This document shows positions 42,181 through 50,375 of a stretch of DNA of 64,000 nucleotides, one piece after another. Source of the stretch: F1-120-MAGs238 sp964484185 (GTDB lineage: Bacteria; Planctomycetota; Phycisphaerae; Phycisphaerales; UBA1924); contig CAZAEQ010000026.1 of the NCBI GenBank assembly GCA_964484185.1, forward strand, positions 1-64,000, given 5' to 3'. A program made the position numbers and the translations under genes. Position 1 is the first letter of the stretch, and each line of letters starts with the position of its first letter. The notes beneath the pieces are model-generated. The model was given only the letters and a program-made list of their open reading frames with translations, was not told the DNA's origin and searched no databases.

Positions 42181-44154
42181 ATGGCCGACCTCAAAAATCT
42201 CAAAGGCATTTCTGCCGAAGACCGCAAACTTATCGCCGAGGCTGAAGAATGGCTGGGTGCTGAACCAACCAAAATGGGCGCGGTAAAAAATCTCTTCTGG
42301 GGAAACATCAAAGAAGATTTCTACTTCCCCTATCCAATTCAGGATGCACGCGAGATCGCCGAGTGCGATCAGCTGCTTGCACGCCTGGATGACTATCTCA
42401 AGAACGAACACCCCGCTGTCCAGATCGATGCCGAGCAGGAAATTCCGCGCTGGGTGATCGACAAGCTCTTTTCCCTCGGCGTCCTGGGAATGACCATTCC
42501 CAAGGAGTTCGGCGGCCTGAGCATGGGCATTACCAGCTACAACCGTGTCCTTGAAAAGCTGGGAGAATACTGCGGTTCGACCGCCGTCCTCGTCTCCGCA
42601 CACCAATCCATCGGCTGCAAAGCGGTCATGCTCTTTGGCAACGCGGACCAGAAGTCCAAGTGGCTCCCCCACCTCGCGAAAGACTGGGTCTCGGCCTTCT
42701 GCCTCTCTGAACCACAAGTTGGCTGCGATGCTGGCGGCCAGGAAACTTACTTCGTCCGCGATGGAGAAGACTACCTGGTCTACGGCGAAAAGAAGTGGGC
42801 AACTTCCGGCGCAATCTCCGGTCTCTTCACCGTCATGGCACGCGAAAAGCGAGATGATGGCAAGGGCAAAATCTCCGCACTTGTCATGCATCCTGACATG
42901 GCCGGTGTCGAAATATTCCAGAAAAACCGCTCAAAATGCGGCATCCGCGGCACATGGCAGGCCCGCATCCGCTTCAACGGCGTTCGCGTCAAGAAAGATC
43001 ACCTCCTCGGCCAGGAAGGTCGCGGATTACAAATGGCTCTCTCGTGCCTCAACTACGGCCGCTGCACACTTTCCGCTGGCATGATCGGCGGCGCGAGCCA
43101 CGTCAAAGACCAGGCCACCAAGTGGGCCCAGACACGATTCCAGTTCGGCAAGCCCCTGGCCGCGCAGGAACTTGTGAGCAAGCGTGTCGCCCACATGGCA
43201 GCACTCTGCTACGCCATGGATGCAGTGCTTTACATGACCACCGGTATGCTCGACCGCAAGGAAGAAGATCACCAGGTCGAGACCGCGCTGTGCAAAGTCT
43301 TCTGCTCAGAAATGGGATGGCGTGTCTGCAACGATGGCATGCAGATCATGGGTGGCGAAAGCTACATGAGCGAAAATGAAATCGAACGCATTTTCCGCGA
43401 TTCGCGCATTAACCTCATCGTCGAAGGCGCCAACGAAGTCATGCAGTCGTACATCTTCGGCTACGGCGGCAAGCAGCTCGCCGAGCAGATGCTGGGCATC
43501 CGCAGTGCATTGATCCGTGACAGCGAAGAATCCATCGGCGCGTATCTCTCCAAGGCAATCAGAAACACTTTCCGCCCTGAAATCATGAAGATTGCCCTGC
43601 CGCTGGGTATGGAGGTTTTCCTTGGAATCCGGCGCCGCTCGCCGGTCATTTCAAAGATTCATCCAGATCTTCGTTCATATGCCGATCGCGTTTCGCATCT
43701 CACACGCGAATTGACGTATCAGTTCAAGGTCATGAGCTACAAGTATCAGGAAGCGATCCTTACACGTCAGGCAGTACAGGCCCGCATGGCCGATGTCGCG
43801 ATGTATATTCACGCATGGCTCTGCACGCTCGCAAAGCTTGACCTGGATCTTCGCCAGCACGCCGGCAATGGCAACGACCTTGAATTCAAGCGTGACCGCG
43901 CTGCTGCGATCCACTTCTTTGACATTGCTGAACTTGAAATCCGCAATCGCTTCCGCGAACTCTACGAAAACGCGGATGAGACGATGCTGGAAACCGGCGC
44001 AGCAGCGCTTGCGCACTCTGACACACTTCCCAATTCCAAATTCATTATCTCCGAGCGCAGTCCCAACGCCAAGGGAACCGGCCGCACACCCACGCAATTG
44101 GGTATTAAGCAGTTCCCCGGCGATCCGGTGAAGGAGCACGCGCACAATCACTAA
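42181..44154 (+). CDS. Acyl-CoA dehydrogenase, large form with C-terminal extension
   Basis: A 657-residue flavoprotein that oxidises acyl-CoA to enoyl-CoA, feeding the hydratases next door. LGVLGMTIPKEFGGLSMG opens the N-domain; AFCLSEPQVGCDAGGQET and KKWATSGAISG bind FAD; the C-domain has RFQFGKPLAAQELV. IVEGANEVMQ carries the likely catalytic Glu. About 190 residues follow the core, as in VLCAD/ACAD9-type enzymes that use long-chain or branched acyl-CoA. An N-terminal ~75-residue region precedes the core. The ATG at 42181 gives MADLKNLKGIS. Confidence 0.92.
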   Translation: MADLKNLKGISAEDRKLIAEAEEWLGAEPTKMGAVKNLFWGNIKEDFYFPYPIQDAREIAECDQLLARLDDYLKNEHPAVQIDAEQEIPRWVIDKLFSLGVLGMTIPKEFGGLSMGITSYNRVLEKLGEYCGSTAVLVSAHQSIGCKAVMLFGNADQKSKWLPHLAKDWVSAFCLSEPQVGCDAGGQETYFVRDGEDYLVYGEKKWATSGAISGLFTVMAREKRDDGKGKISALVMHPDMAGVEIFQKNRSKCGIRGTWQARIRFNGVRVKKDHLLGQEGRGLQMALSCLNYGRCTLSAGMIGGASHVKDQATKWAQTRFQFGKPLAAQELVSKRVAHMAALCYAMDAVLYMTTGMLDRKEEDHQVETALCKVFCSEMGWRVCNDGMQIMGGESYMSENEIERIFRDSRINLIVEGANEVMQSYIFGYGGKQLAEQMLGIRSALIRDSEESIGAYLSKAIRNTFRPEIMKIALPLGMEVFLGIRRRSPVISKIHPDLRSYADRVSHLTRELTYQFKVMSYKYQEAILTRQAVQARMADVAMYIHAWLCTLAKLDLDLRQHAGNGNDLEFKRDRAAAIHFFDIAELEIRNRFRELYENADETMLETGAAALAHSDTLPNSKFIISERSPNAKGTGRTPTQLGIKQFPGDPVKEHAHNH

Positions 44155-44209
44155 GGGCGTGTCTCCCCCGCTTGCACAGTCGCCAGATATTCGAAAACGA
44201 GCTCCTTTC

Positions 44210-45460
44210 ATGCTACCAAACGCTTCGACGTCGACACTTCTGGTCGGTCTGCTTTGCAGCACAACATGGACTTCGCTGTCCCGGGCCCAATCTCAACCGG
44301 AAAAAAGCATCCCGGCATCGCCGATTCTCCCAATGAAGGCAGCCGCCCCTGCGCCGAAGGAGAAGGTCAACCCCCTCGATCTGGTTGGCAAGGCCCCGCC
44401 GCCAATCAAGGTTGCACAGTGGGTGAAAGGCGAGCCGCTTACAGGATTTGACAAAGGCAAGGTCTACATCGTTGATTTCTGGGCCACCTGGTGCGGACCA
44501 TGCAAGGCGGCGATTCCGCATCTCTCGAAGCTCGCACAGGACCACAAGGGCAAGATCGAAGTCATTGGCGTGAGCATCTCTGAACGGCAGAAGGACTCAA
44601 GCGACACGGCATACATCGCCGCGGTTCAGACATTTGTTGACAAAATGGGTGACCGCATGGACTACCGCGTCGCGGTGGACACGCCAGACAAGTCCATGCA
44701 CACAACCTGGTTTAAGCCCACCGGGACCGGCGGCATTCCCACCGCGTACATCATCGATACCAACGGCCTGGTCGCGTGGACTGGTATCGGCGACCCGCGG
44801 ACTGTGGAGCGGATTTCTCTTGAAGTCCTTGCGGGGACTTTTGATTCCAGGAAAGAGGCTGAACGGGCGGCGAAAGAAGAAGCCGAAGCCGAGCAGCGTG
44901 CCAAGAAAGATATTGAAGCAGCGCGGAAAGCAAACGAGGGCAAGCCCGACAAGTATCCCGGCTACCGCGATGCAATGTCTCGCGGTGACACCAATGCCGC
45001 CTTGGCCGCACTGAATGCGGCGTTCAAGGCCGATCCCGCATCAGAAACTTCCGGGGCGTATCAGTGGAAGTTGATGCTGCTGATGCAGCGCAACAAACCC
45101 GAAGAGGTCAATGCGTACGCGAGGGAACTGCTGGAACGCTATCCCGCAAATGATGACATCATGGGATATGTCTCGGCGTGCATTGTGGCAACCGGCGAAG
45201 AATCGCGATTCGATAACAGTTTGGCCTTCCAGACCGCCAAGCTATCTCTCGATGCCGCCAAGCCCGATTGTCGCTGGCAGCAATTTGCAAAGTGGCGCAT
45301 GGGCTGGGCCTATTTCCATACCGGCGATAAAGCGAAGGCTATTGAGACGATGAAATCCGCGATTGATGGAGTTGAGAAGCTCAAAGGCTCCATAGACTTT
45401 GACAACCTTGGCGATGAATGTCAGGAAGCGTTGAAGGTCTTCGAAAAATCTGCGAAGTGA
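44210..45460 (+). CDS. Exported thioredoxin-like (TlpA) protein with helical repeat domain
   Basis: Start ATG 44210 with a signal peptide (LLVGLLCSTTWTSLSRAQS). Residues ~60-210 form a TlpA/ResA-like thioredoxin fold with the redox motif Cys95-Gly-Pro-Cys98 in FWATWCGPCKA, cis-Pro in GIPTAYII. A charged Lys/Glu/Ala-rich coil (~220-260) leads to a C-terminal helical repeat region (~270-415) that looks TPR-like. Such proteins reduce disulfides outside the cytoplasm. The C-terminal domain may select the partner. It ends before a bidirectional terminator facing rpsT. Confidence 0.85.
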   Translation: MLPNASTSTLLVGLLCSTTWTSLSRAQSQPEKSIPASPILPMKAAAPAPKEKVNPLDLVGKAPPPIKVAQWVKGEPLTGFDKGKVYIVDFWATWCGPCKAAIPHLSKLAQDHKGKIEVIGVSISERQKDSSDTAYIAAVQTFVDKMGDRMDYRVAVDTPDKSMHTTWFKPTGTGGIPTAYIIDTNGLVAWTGIGDPRTVERISLEVLAGTFDSRKEAERAAKEEAEAEQRAKKDIEAARKANEGKPDKYPGYRDAMSRGDTNAALAALNAAFKADPASETSGAYQWKLMLLMQRNKPEEVNAYARELLERYPANDDIMGYVSACIVATGEESRFDNSLAFQTAKLSLDAAKPDCRWQQFAKWRMGWAYFHTGDKAKAIETMKSAIDGVEKLKGSIDFDNLGDECQEALKVFEKSAK

Positions 45461-45475
45461 ATTCGGAACGCTTTA

Positions 45476-45515
45476 CAAAAACAAACAACCCGATCAATGA
45501 TCGGGTTGCTTTCGA
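45476..45515. terminator. Bidirectional terminator between TlpA-like gene and rpsT
   Basis: CAACCCGATCA (45486-45496) and TGATCGGGTTG (45498-45508) form a tight perfect stem. On the minus strand TTTGTTTTTG follows. On the plus strand CTTTCGATTATT follows. It serves the convergent genes on both sides. Confidence 0.78.
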
Positions 45516-45575
45516 TTATTCGTTTCTATATCTCAAATCTGAAATCTCAGATTTCAGATCCAGATCAAGTACCGC

Positions 45576-45851
45576 TCAGACCTTGGCCTTCTTCTTGGCC
45601 AGGAGCTTGGCGCTCAGGCGGCTCTTGCGGCGGCTGGCCTGATTGCGGTGAATCACGCCGTTCTGAGCCGTGCGATCGATGACCTTCTGGCAGGTCTTGA
45701 AGGCTTCGGTTGCTTTGGCCAGATCGCCGTGGAGGATCTGCTCATCGAAATCCTTGATCGCATCGCGCATTGTCCGCAAGCGCCAGCGGTTAGCCGCGTT
45801 ACGGGTTTCATTCTGACGGATGCGTTTCAAAGCTGTGAGCGAGTGAGCCAT
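45576..45851 (-). CDS. rpsT: 30S ribosomal protein S20
   Basis: A 91-residue basic protein binding 16S rRNA. It opens MAHSLTALKRIRQNETRNAANR and ends in a Lys-rich tail; the block KTCQKVIDRTAQNGVIHRNQ and RRKSRLSAKL is standard for S20. The ATG at 45851 has AAGGA seven bases upstream. The leader holds a 14-bp perfect palindrome (GGCGGCATGCCGCC, 45882-45895), a possible control hairpin. A second repeat (10-bp arms, 45537-45559) lies just downstream of the stop. Confidence 0.96.
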   Translation of the reverse strand: MAHSLTALKRIRQNETRNAANRWRLRTMRDAIKDFDEQILHGDLAKATEAFKTCQKVIDRTAQNGVIHRNQASRRKSRLSAKLLAKKKAKV

Positions 45852-45966
45852 TTCAATTCCTTCAATATTCCGAACTACGTAGGCGGCATGCCGCCGCCCC
45901 AAGCCTCAAAAATCAGGCAGGGGGTAAGTTTTGGCAGCATCCCGTCCATAATCAAGTCCAAGCGAC

Positions 45967-45995
45967 TTGCCAAACACACCTTATGCGTGTAATCT
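45967..45995 (+). promoter_or_regulatory. Sigma-70-like promoter for tRNA-Arg
   Basis: TTGCCA (45967-45972), 17 bases, then TAATCT (45990-45995). It lies 19 bases before the tRNA. Confidence 0.6.
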
Positions 45996-46014
45996 TGTCC
46001 CTGACGGCAAGTAC

Positions 46015-46088
46015 GCGGGCGTAGCTCAACTGGATAGAGCGCCAGACTACGGATCTGGAGGTTGCGGGTTCGACTCCCTCCGCCCGTA
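46015..46088 (+). tRNA. tRNA-Arg (ACG anticodon)
   Basis: Acceptor GCGGGCG pairs with CGCCCGT (a terminal G-U). The D arm is GCTC/GAGC. The anticodon stem CCAGA/TCTGG encloses CTACGGA, giving anticodon ACG, decoded after A-to-I editing as an Arg tRNA. The T arm GCGGG-TTCGACT-CCCTC has one C-U mismatch. A is the discriminator base; CCA is not encoded. Confidence 0.93.
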
Positions 46089-46101
46089 CTTTAGAGATGC
46101 A

Positions 46102-46259
46102 GGCACTAGGCATTTGGCACTAGGAAAGGCCTTTTGAAGCCGTTCTCTCGCCACAAATTCGATATTTTGTCCACAATCATCACTGGTTGCCCGGCTTCCT
46201 TACATTTACCGATCACGAGCTTTTGCCTTCCTAGTGCCTAGTGCCAAATGCCTAGTGCC
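46102..46259. repeat. Structured inverted-repeat element downstream of tRNA-Arg
   Basis: A 23-base sequence at 46102-46124 is repeated as its exact reverse complement at 46237-46259. Each arm contains two copies of a GGCACTAGG unit (CCTAGTGCC on the right) around CATTT. Inside, GAAGCCG (46136-46142) pairs with CGGCTTC (46192-46198). The whole 158 bases could fold into a long nested hairpin. It has no reading frame and resembles a miniature non-autonomous element or a structured RNA. No gene is supported from 46260 to 46387. Confidence 0.6.
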
Positions 46260-46387
46260 TCTACCACCCCTTCGATGCGCGTACCTCCCGCCCCCTGTCA
46301 CTTACGCCCCATATCCGCCTCACCAGGAAGAATTACTCATTTTTGAACACACCGTTTCACCCGATCAGGCGCGATCGTGTTAAACTC

Positions 46388-46831
46388 ATGGGTCTCGTGC
46401 CGCGTGGAAGCGGCTTCCGTCCCCATCCCTTGTCCTTGCAGGAGTCGCAGGTGGCCAAGATATTCGGCGATGCCAAACCCTGGCAGCTCGTAGTGATCGC
46501 TATCGGCGCGCTTGGCGCGATCGGCGGCGTTACATGGGTGATCATGAACGACGAACCGGTCGAGCTGTCTCACCAGGTAACTCTTGCAGATGTCACGACC
46601 GGTGAACTCTTCACAGTCTCAACTAAGAAACGCCCAGTCATCATCCCCGAAGTAAACCCCGGCAGCGGCAAGCAAACGCTTGTGAGGGTTGAAAAGAACT
46701 CCGAAGGCAAGTGGGTGGCATTGCGTCAGGACCTGGACTCACTTGCAGATGAAACCGAACGTACTGCGGTAGACAAAGACAACCGCCAAGTCGCCACAAA
46801 AGGCGAGCCCAAATCGATCACCATCAAGTAA
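46388..46831 (+). CDS. Single-pass membrane protein upstream of a pseudopilin
   Basis: I chose ATG 46388; the frame opens at a TTG (46343). The 147-residue protein has one predicted transmembrane helix (PWQLVVIAIGALGAIGGVTW) followed by a ~95-residue soluble part (VTLADVTTGELFTVSTKKRP to the Lys-rich end). No family is recognised. It lies 44 bases before the prepilin-like gene and is probably in the same operon. Confidence 0.6.
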   Translation: MGLVPRGSGFRPHPLSLQESQVAKIFGDAKPWQLVVIAIGALGAIGGVTWVIMNDEPVELSHQVTLADVTTGELFTVSTKKRPVIIPEVNPGSGKQTLVRVEKNSEGKWVALRQDLDSLADETERTAVDKDNRQVATKGEPKSITIK

Positions 46832-46875
46832 CACTCGCATTCTAGAGATTCTCAGTTAATTCAAGGACACGCACC

Positions 46876-47907
46876 ATGAACATTCGCACACGCAGCAAAT
46901 CAACTCAAGCGTTCACACTCATTGAACTTCTTGTCGTTATTGCGATCATTGCATTGCTCATCAGTATTTTGCTGCCATCGCTCAGTTCAGCGCGTGGACT
47001 TGCACGCCAACTGGTTGGTGCTGCACTTCATAAGAATCTCGCCGCAGCACAGCAAACCTACATAAATACTTTCAAGGAGCACTACGCCGGTCGCAATACC
47101 AGCGGCGGGTACTTCTCCGGTGTCTATCCAGGCCAAAATCCAGTCACAAAAGAGACGCTCATGATGGGCGATCAGAATCCTGATACTCCTACGTCAACTG
47201 AAGACTGGATCAGCCCGATCATGGGCGACGCGATGAACTTCTCGCCAAATCGTGCACGCCGCACTCAGCAGATTTTCCGCAACCTGCGCGATCCATCTGC
47301 CCGCCTGATGAATGACCTTCTTTACGGAAACGCCGCAGATCGAAATGACTTCGTGGCGGCTCTCGCCGATGGCGGATATAACCAGATCTCATTCCTGACA
47401 CCGAGCGGCTTCCATTATCTTTCTGCTTCGTTGACTTCCGCAGAATTGCCAAAGTTTGGTGTGGTTGGCGCAATGCAGGATTTTGGAAATCCAGCAACGT
47501 CACCGCGAGATTTCCGCCCGCGGCTTGATCGCGTTGGCATTCAGCTTTCGCAAAAGATCCTGATCATGGATGGAACACGATACCTCCAGGGCACAACGTT
47601 GGATTTTGACATCAATCCCAAGCCCGGCATTTATGGTTCGTTCACGGACAACCCTGCATACCACCAATCTACAGCCTACGGCTATTCCACCGGATCTCCA
47701 AGTGGCGGCAATGGCCCAAAGCTCTCTATCCGCCACCCCAATAAGACGCTCAACGTCAGCTTCTTTGATGGACATGCCCAGTCCATGAAGTACGAAGAAT
47801 TGATGCGCGAGCCCAAGTATGTCTACCCCTCCGGCTCGGTATTCAACGGCAGCGACGGAAATCCTGAAGCGATCGCCAAGTACCCATCCGGCACGATCAT
47901 CGAGTAG
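46876..47907 (+). CDS. Prepilin-type N-methylation protein (H-X10-DG type pseudopilin)
   Basis: The ATG at 46876 has AAGGA eight bases upstream. The N-terminus carries the class III prepilin signal: a basic leader, then AFTLIELLVVIAIIALL, with Glu at position +5 after the cleavage site (Ala12/Phe13). The rest is a large globular part ending in SIRHPNKTLNVSFFDGHAQ, the H-X10-DG C-terminal signature seen in many planctomycete pseudopilins. These assemble into type II secretion or type IV pilus-like fibres. No secretion-machine genes lie nearby. Confidence 0.9.
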   Translation: MNIRTRSKSTQAFTLIELLVVIAIIALLISILLPSLSSARGLARQLVGAALHKNLAAAQQTYINTFKEHYAGRNTSGGYFSGVYPGQNPVTKETLMMGDQNPDTPTSTEDWISPIMGDAMNFSPNRARRTQQIFRNLRDPSARLMNDLLYGNAADRNDFVAALADGGYNQISFLTPSGFHYLSASLTSAELPKFGVVGAMQDFGNPATSPRDFRPRLDRVGIQLSQKILIMDGTRYLQGTTLDFDINPKPGIYGSFTDNPAYHQSTAYGYSTGSPSGGNGPKLSIRHPNKTLNVSFFDGHAQSMKYEELMREPKYVYPSGSVFNGSDGNPEAIAKYPSGTIIE

Positions 47908-47983
47908 TTTCCGGATCGTCATAACCCACCAATCAAGTACGACCTTGTCGTATTTCGGGTGATAGCGAGAATACCCTCTCGCC

Positions 47984-48919
47984 ATGCCCACCCAATCAGC
48001 CCAAGCGCTGCTTTCTTCTCTTATTGATTACGCCGGTCTCTTTCCACCCGCCAAGCTGGAAATGAAGCCCGCTGTCGAAGCCTTTGGCAGCTATGTCCGT
48101 TCCGAACAGGAATGGATGCTGGGCGCATTCATCTGCCCCGCTTCCAAACTCGAAGATTTTTCCCGTGAGGCCAGCAGCCTCATGCCCGGAACCGTCGCCA
48201 CCAGCGGCTACCGCGAGCACGCCATCGGCGAGCCGTGGCGCCTCAGCGTCCTCATCGATGGTGACCCGGATGAAGACCTCGACGATATCGAAGCTTTCAA
48301 CGAACACCACTCCGTCGAAGAACACGGTCTCTGCCAGGTCGATTCAATCGAAATCAAAGCCGCCTCGGTCGAAGTCATCGACGCTGCGCTGGACATGATC
48401 CCCGAGACGCTCAGCCCCTATTTCGAAATCCCGCTGACCGAAGACCCGCGCGGGTTCATCGCCGCCCTGGCCGGAAACGAAGCCGCCGCCAAAATACGCA
48501 CCGGCGGCATCACTCCCGATGCCTTCCCCACTACTGACCAGATCGCCGCGTTCCTCGTCGCTGCCGCCGCCGCCGATGTCCCCTTCAAAGCCACCGCCGG
48601 CCTCCATCACCCATTCCGCGGCGACAACAAACTCACCTACGCACACGATTCTGCATCGTGCACCATGCATGGATTCCTGAACCTTTTCCTCGCCGCCGCG
48701 GCAGCAAAAGTCCGCCGCGCTGATGCATCACTGGTCGCAAAAATCCTTGATGCCAAGGCCCGCGACACATTCGCTTTCAGCGATCAGGGCGTGCGCATGT
48801 TCGACTTTGCGATTGACACCATCCACATCGCCAGCGTTCGCGAAACCTTCGCCCTTTCCTTTGGCAGTTGCTCTTTTGAAGAGCCAGTAAAAGAACTCAC
48901 CACCGCCCGCATTCTCTAA
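47984..48919 (+). CDS. Conserved protein of unknown function upstream of fumarylacetoacetase
   Basis: A 311-residue soluble protein. It opens SLIDYAGLFPPAKLEMKPAV and carries ALAGNEAAAKIRTGGITPDA and FKATAGLHHPF. These blocks look like a TIM-barrel-type enzyme with conserved charged residues, but I cannot assign a reaction. It begins 13 bases before the fumarylacetoacetase start codon on the same strand, so a role linked to aromatic acid breakdown is an inference from position. Confidence 0.7.
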   Translation: MPTQSAQALLSSLIDYAGLFPPAKLEMKPAVEAFGSYVRSEQEWMLGAFICPASKLEDFSREASSLMPGTVATSGYREHAIGEPWRLSVLIDGDPDEDLDDIEAFNEHHSVEEHGLCQVDSIEIKAASVEVIDAALDMIPETLSPYFEIPLTEDPRGFIAALAGNEAAAKIRTGGITPDAFPTTDQIAAFLVAAAAADVPFKATAGLHHPFRGDNKLTYAHDSASCTMHGFLNLFLAAAAAKVRRADASLVAKILDAKARDTFAFSDQGVRMFDFAIDTIHIASVRETFALSFGSCSFEEPVKELTTARIL

Positions 48920-48932
48920 TTTCGAGACACCT

Positions 48933-50375
48933 ATGGCAATTGATAGCACACACAACCCCGACCTCAAAAGCTGGGTTGAATCCGCAAATGATCCCGCAAC
49001 TGATTTTCCAATTCAAAACCTGCCACTATGCGTGTATGCGCGTCCAGAAGACAAGCACGAATCCGGGCATGTACACGATGATGGCGGCGTCAGCGATCAC
49101 GGCCACATCCATCCGCGCATCGGCGTCATGATCGGTGACCAGATTCTCGACCTGGAACTGCTGGTCCAATCTCACCAGCTCGGCGGCGATGAAGAGTTTG
49201 GGACAGCGCTCGAATTCGTCATGCAGTTCTCTGACCTTGATGCCATCGCCTCAATGCCGCGTCCGTTCCGCACAGAACTTCGCAAGCAGATCCAGAATTT
49301 TCTGCTCGATAACGCCGCGGTTGGCCAGTCGGCTCGACGCATTCGCACCAAGTGTTTGACGCCGGCGAAGAATTGCACGTTGCTGCCGCCGTTTGTGCGG
49401 ATTCCCAATTACACGGACTTTTACGCCAGCATTCACCACGCATTCACAGTCGGCACCATGTTCCGTCCCGACAATGCGCTGTTGCCAAATTACAAGCACG
49501 TGCCCATCGGCTATCACGGCCGCGCCAGTTCCATCATCGCCAGCGGCGAAGATATCTTCCGCCCCAGCGGCCAGCAGAGCCCGCCAGATGATCAACCTGG
49601 GGCGATGCCGACGTTTGGCCCATGCAAACTGCTGGACTACGAAATGGAACTCGGCTGCTTCATCGCCGGCGGCAACACACGCGGCGAACCGATCGCAATC
49701 GCCGATGCTGAAGAGAACATCCTGGGTCTCTGCATCTTGAACGACTGGTCAGCCCGCGACTTGCAGAAATGGGAATACCAGCCGCTGGGCCCGTTCCTTG
49801 CGAAGAACTTTGCGAGCACCATCTCACCCGCGGTCATTTCAATCGATGCACTCGAACCATTCCGCTGCCCGGGCCCGGAACGCACACCCGAAGACCCGCA
49901 ACCACTCCCATATCTCAGCGACCCATCGCTGCAGACTCGTGGCGGATTCGACATCACTCTTGAGGTGTTCCTCTCGTCCGCACAGATGCGTGAAAAAGGC
50001 TTTGAACCTGTCCGCCTCAGCCGCGGCAATTTCAAGCACATGTATTGGACATTCTCGCAGATGATCGCCCACCACACGAGTAATGGTTGCAATCTGCAAG
50101 CTGGCGACCTGTTGGGCAGCGGCACCGCATCCGGCCCGACTGCCGACTCGCGCGGCTGCATGCTTGAACTCACTTGGGATGGAATTGATCCTGCGACGAA
50201 GAAACCCAAGCCGCGCAAACCGGTGCAATTACCAACCGGCGAAACGAGAACGTTCTTGGCTGATGGCGATGAAATCATCATGCGTGCATTCTGCGAGAAG
50301 CCCGGCTTCCGCCGCATCGGTTTCGGCGAATGCCGCGGCATTATCTACCCAGCCCGTGAAACAACTCGCAGCTAG
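48933..50375 (+). CDS. fahA: Fumarylacetoacetase
   Basis: A 480-residue enzyme that splits fumarylacetoacetate to fumarate and acetoacetate in tyrosine breakdown. The metal site is visible: Asp in RIPNYTDFYAS, Glu residues in LDYEMELGCFI, and Asp in GLCILNDWSARDLQ. The catalytic His is in YASIHHAFTVGTMFRP. The N-terminal ~100 residues form the usual SH3-like domain, with a His-rich insert (HVHDDGGVSDHGHIHP). Its stop codon and that of the convergent FIST gene share the bases CTAG. Confidence 0.93.
   Translation: MAIDSTHNPDLKSWVESANDPATDFPIQNLPLCVYARPEDKHESGHVHDDGGVSDHGHIHPRIGVMIGDQILDLELLVQSHQLGGDEEFGTALEFVMQFSDLDAIASMPRPFRTELRKQIQNFLLDNAAVGQSARRIRTKCLTPAKNCTLLPPFVRIPNYTDFYASIHHAFTVGTMFRPDNALLPNYKHVPIGYHGRASSIIASGEDIFRPSGQQSPPDDQPGAMPTFGPCKLLDYEMELGCFIAGGNTRGEPIAIADAEENILGLCILNDWSARDLQKWEYQPLGPFLAKNFASTISPAVISIDALEPFRCPGPERTPEDPQPLPYLSDPSLQTRGGFDITLEVFLSSAQMREKGFEPVRLSRGNFKHMYWTFSQMIAHHTSNGCNLQAGDLLGSGTASGPTADSRGCMLELTWDGIDPATKKPKPRKPVQLPTGETRTFLADGDEIIMRAFCEKPGFRRIGFGECRGIIYPARETTRS

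Noticed and set aside
42085..42891. Minus-strand frame of 268 codons inside the acyl-CoA dehydrogenase
   Set aside because: Antisense to conserved flavin-binding blocks.
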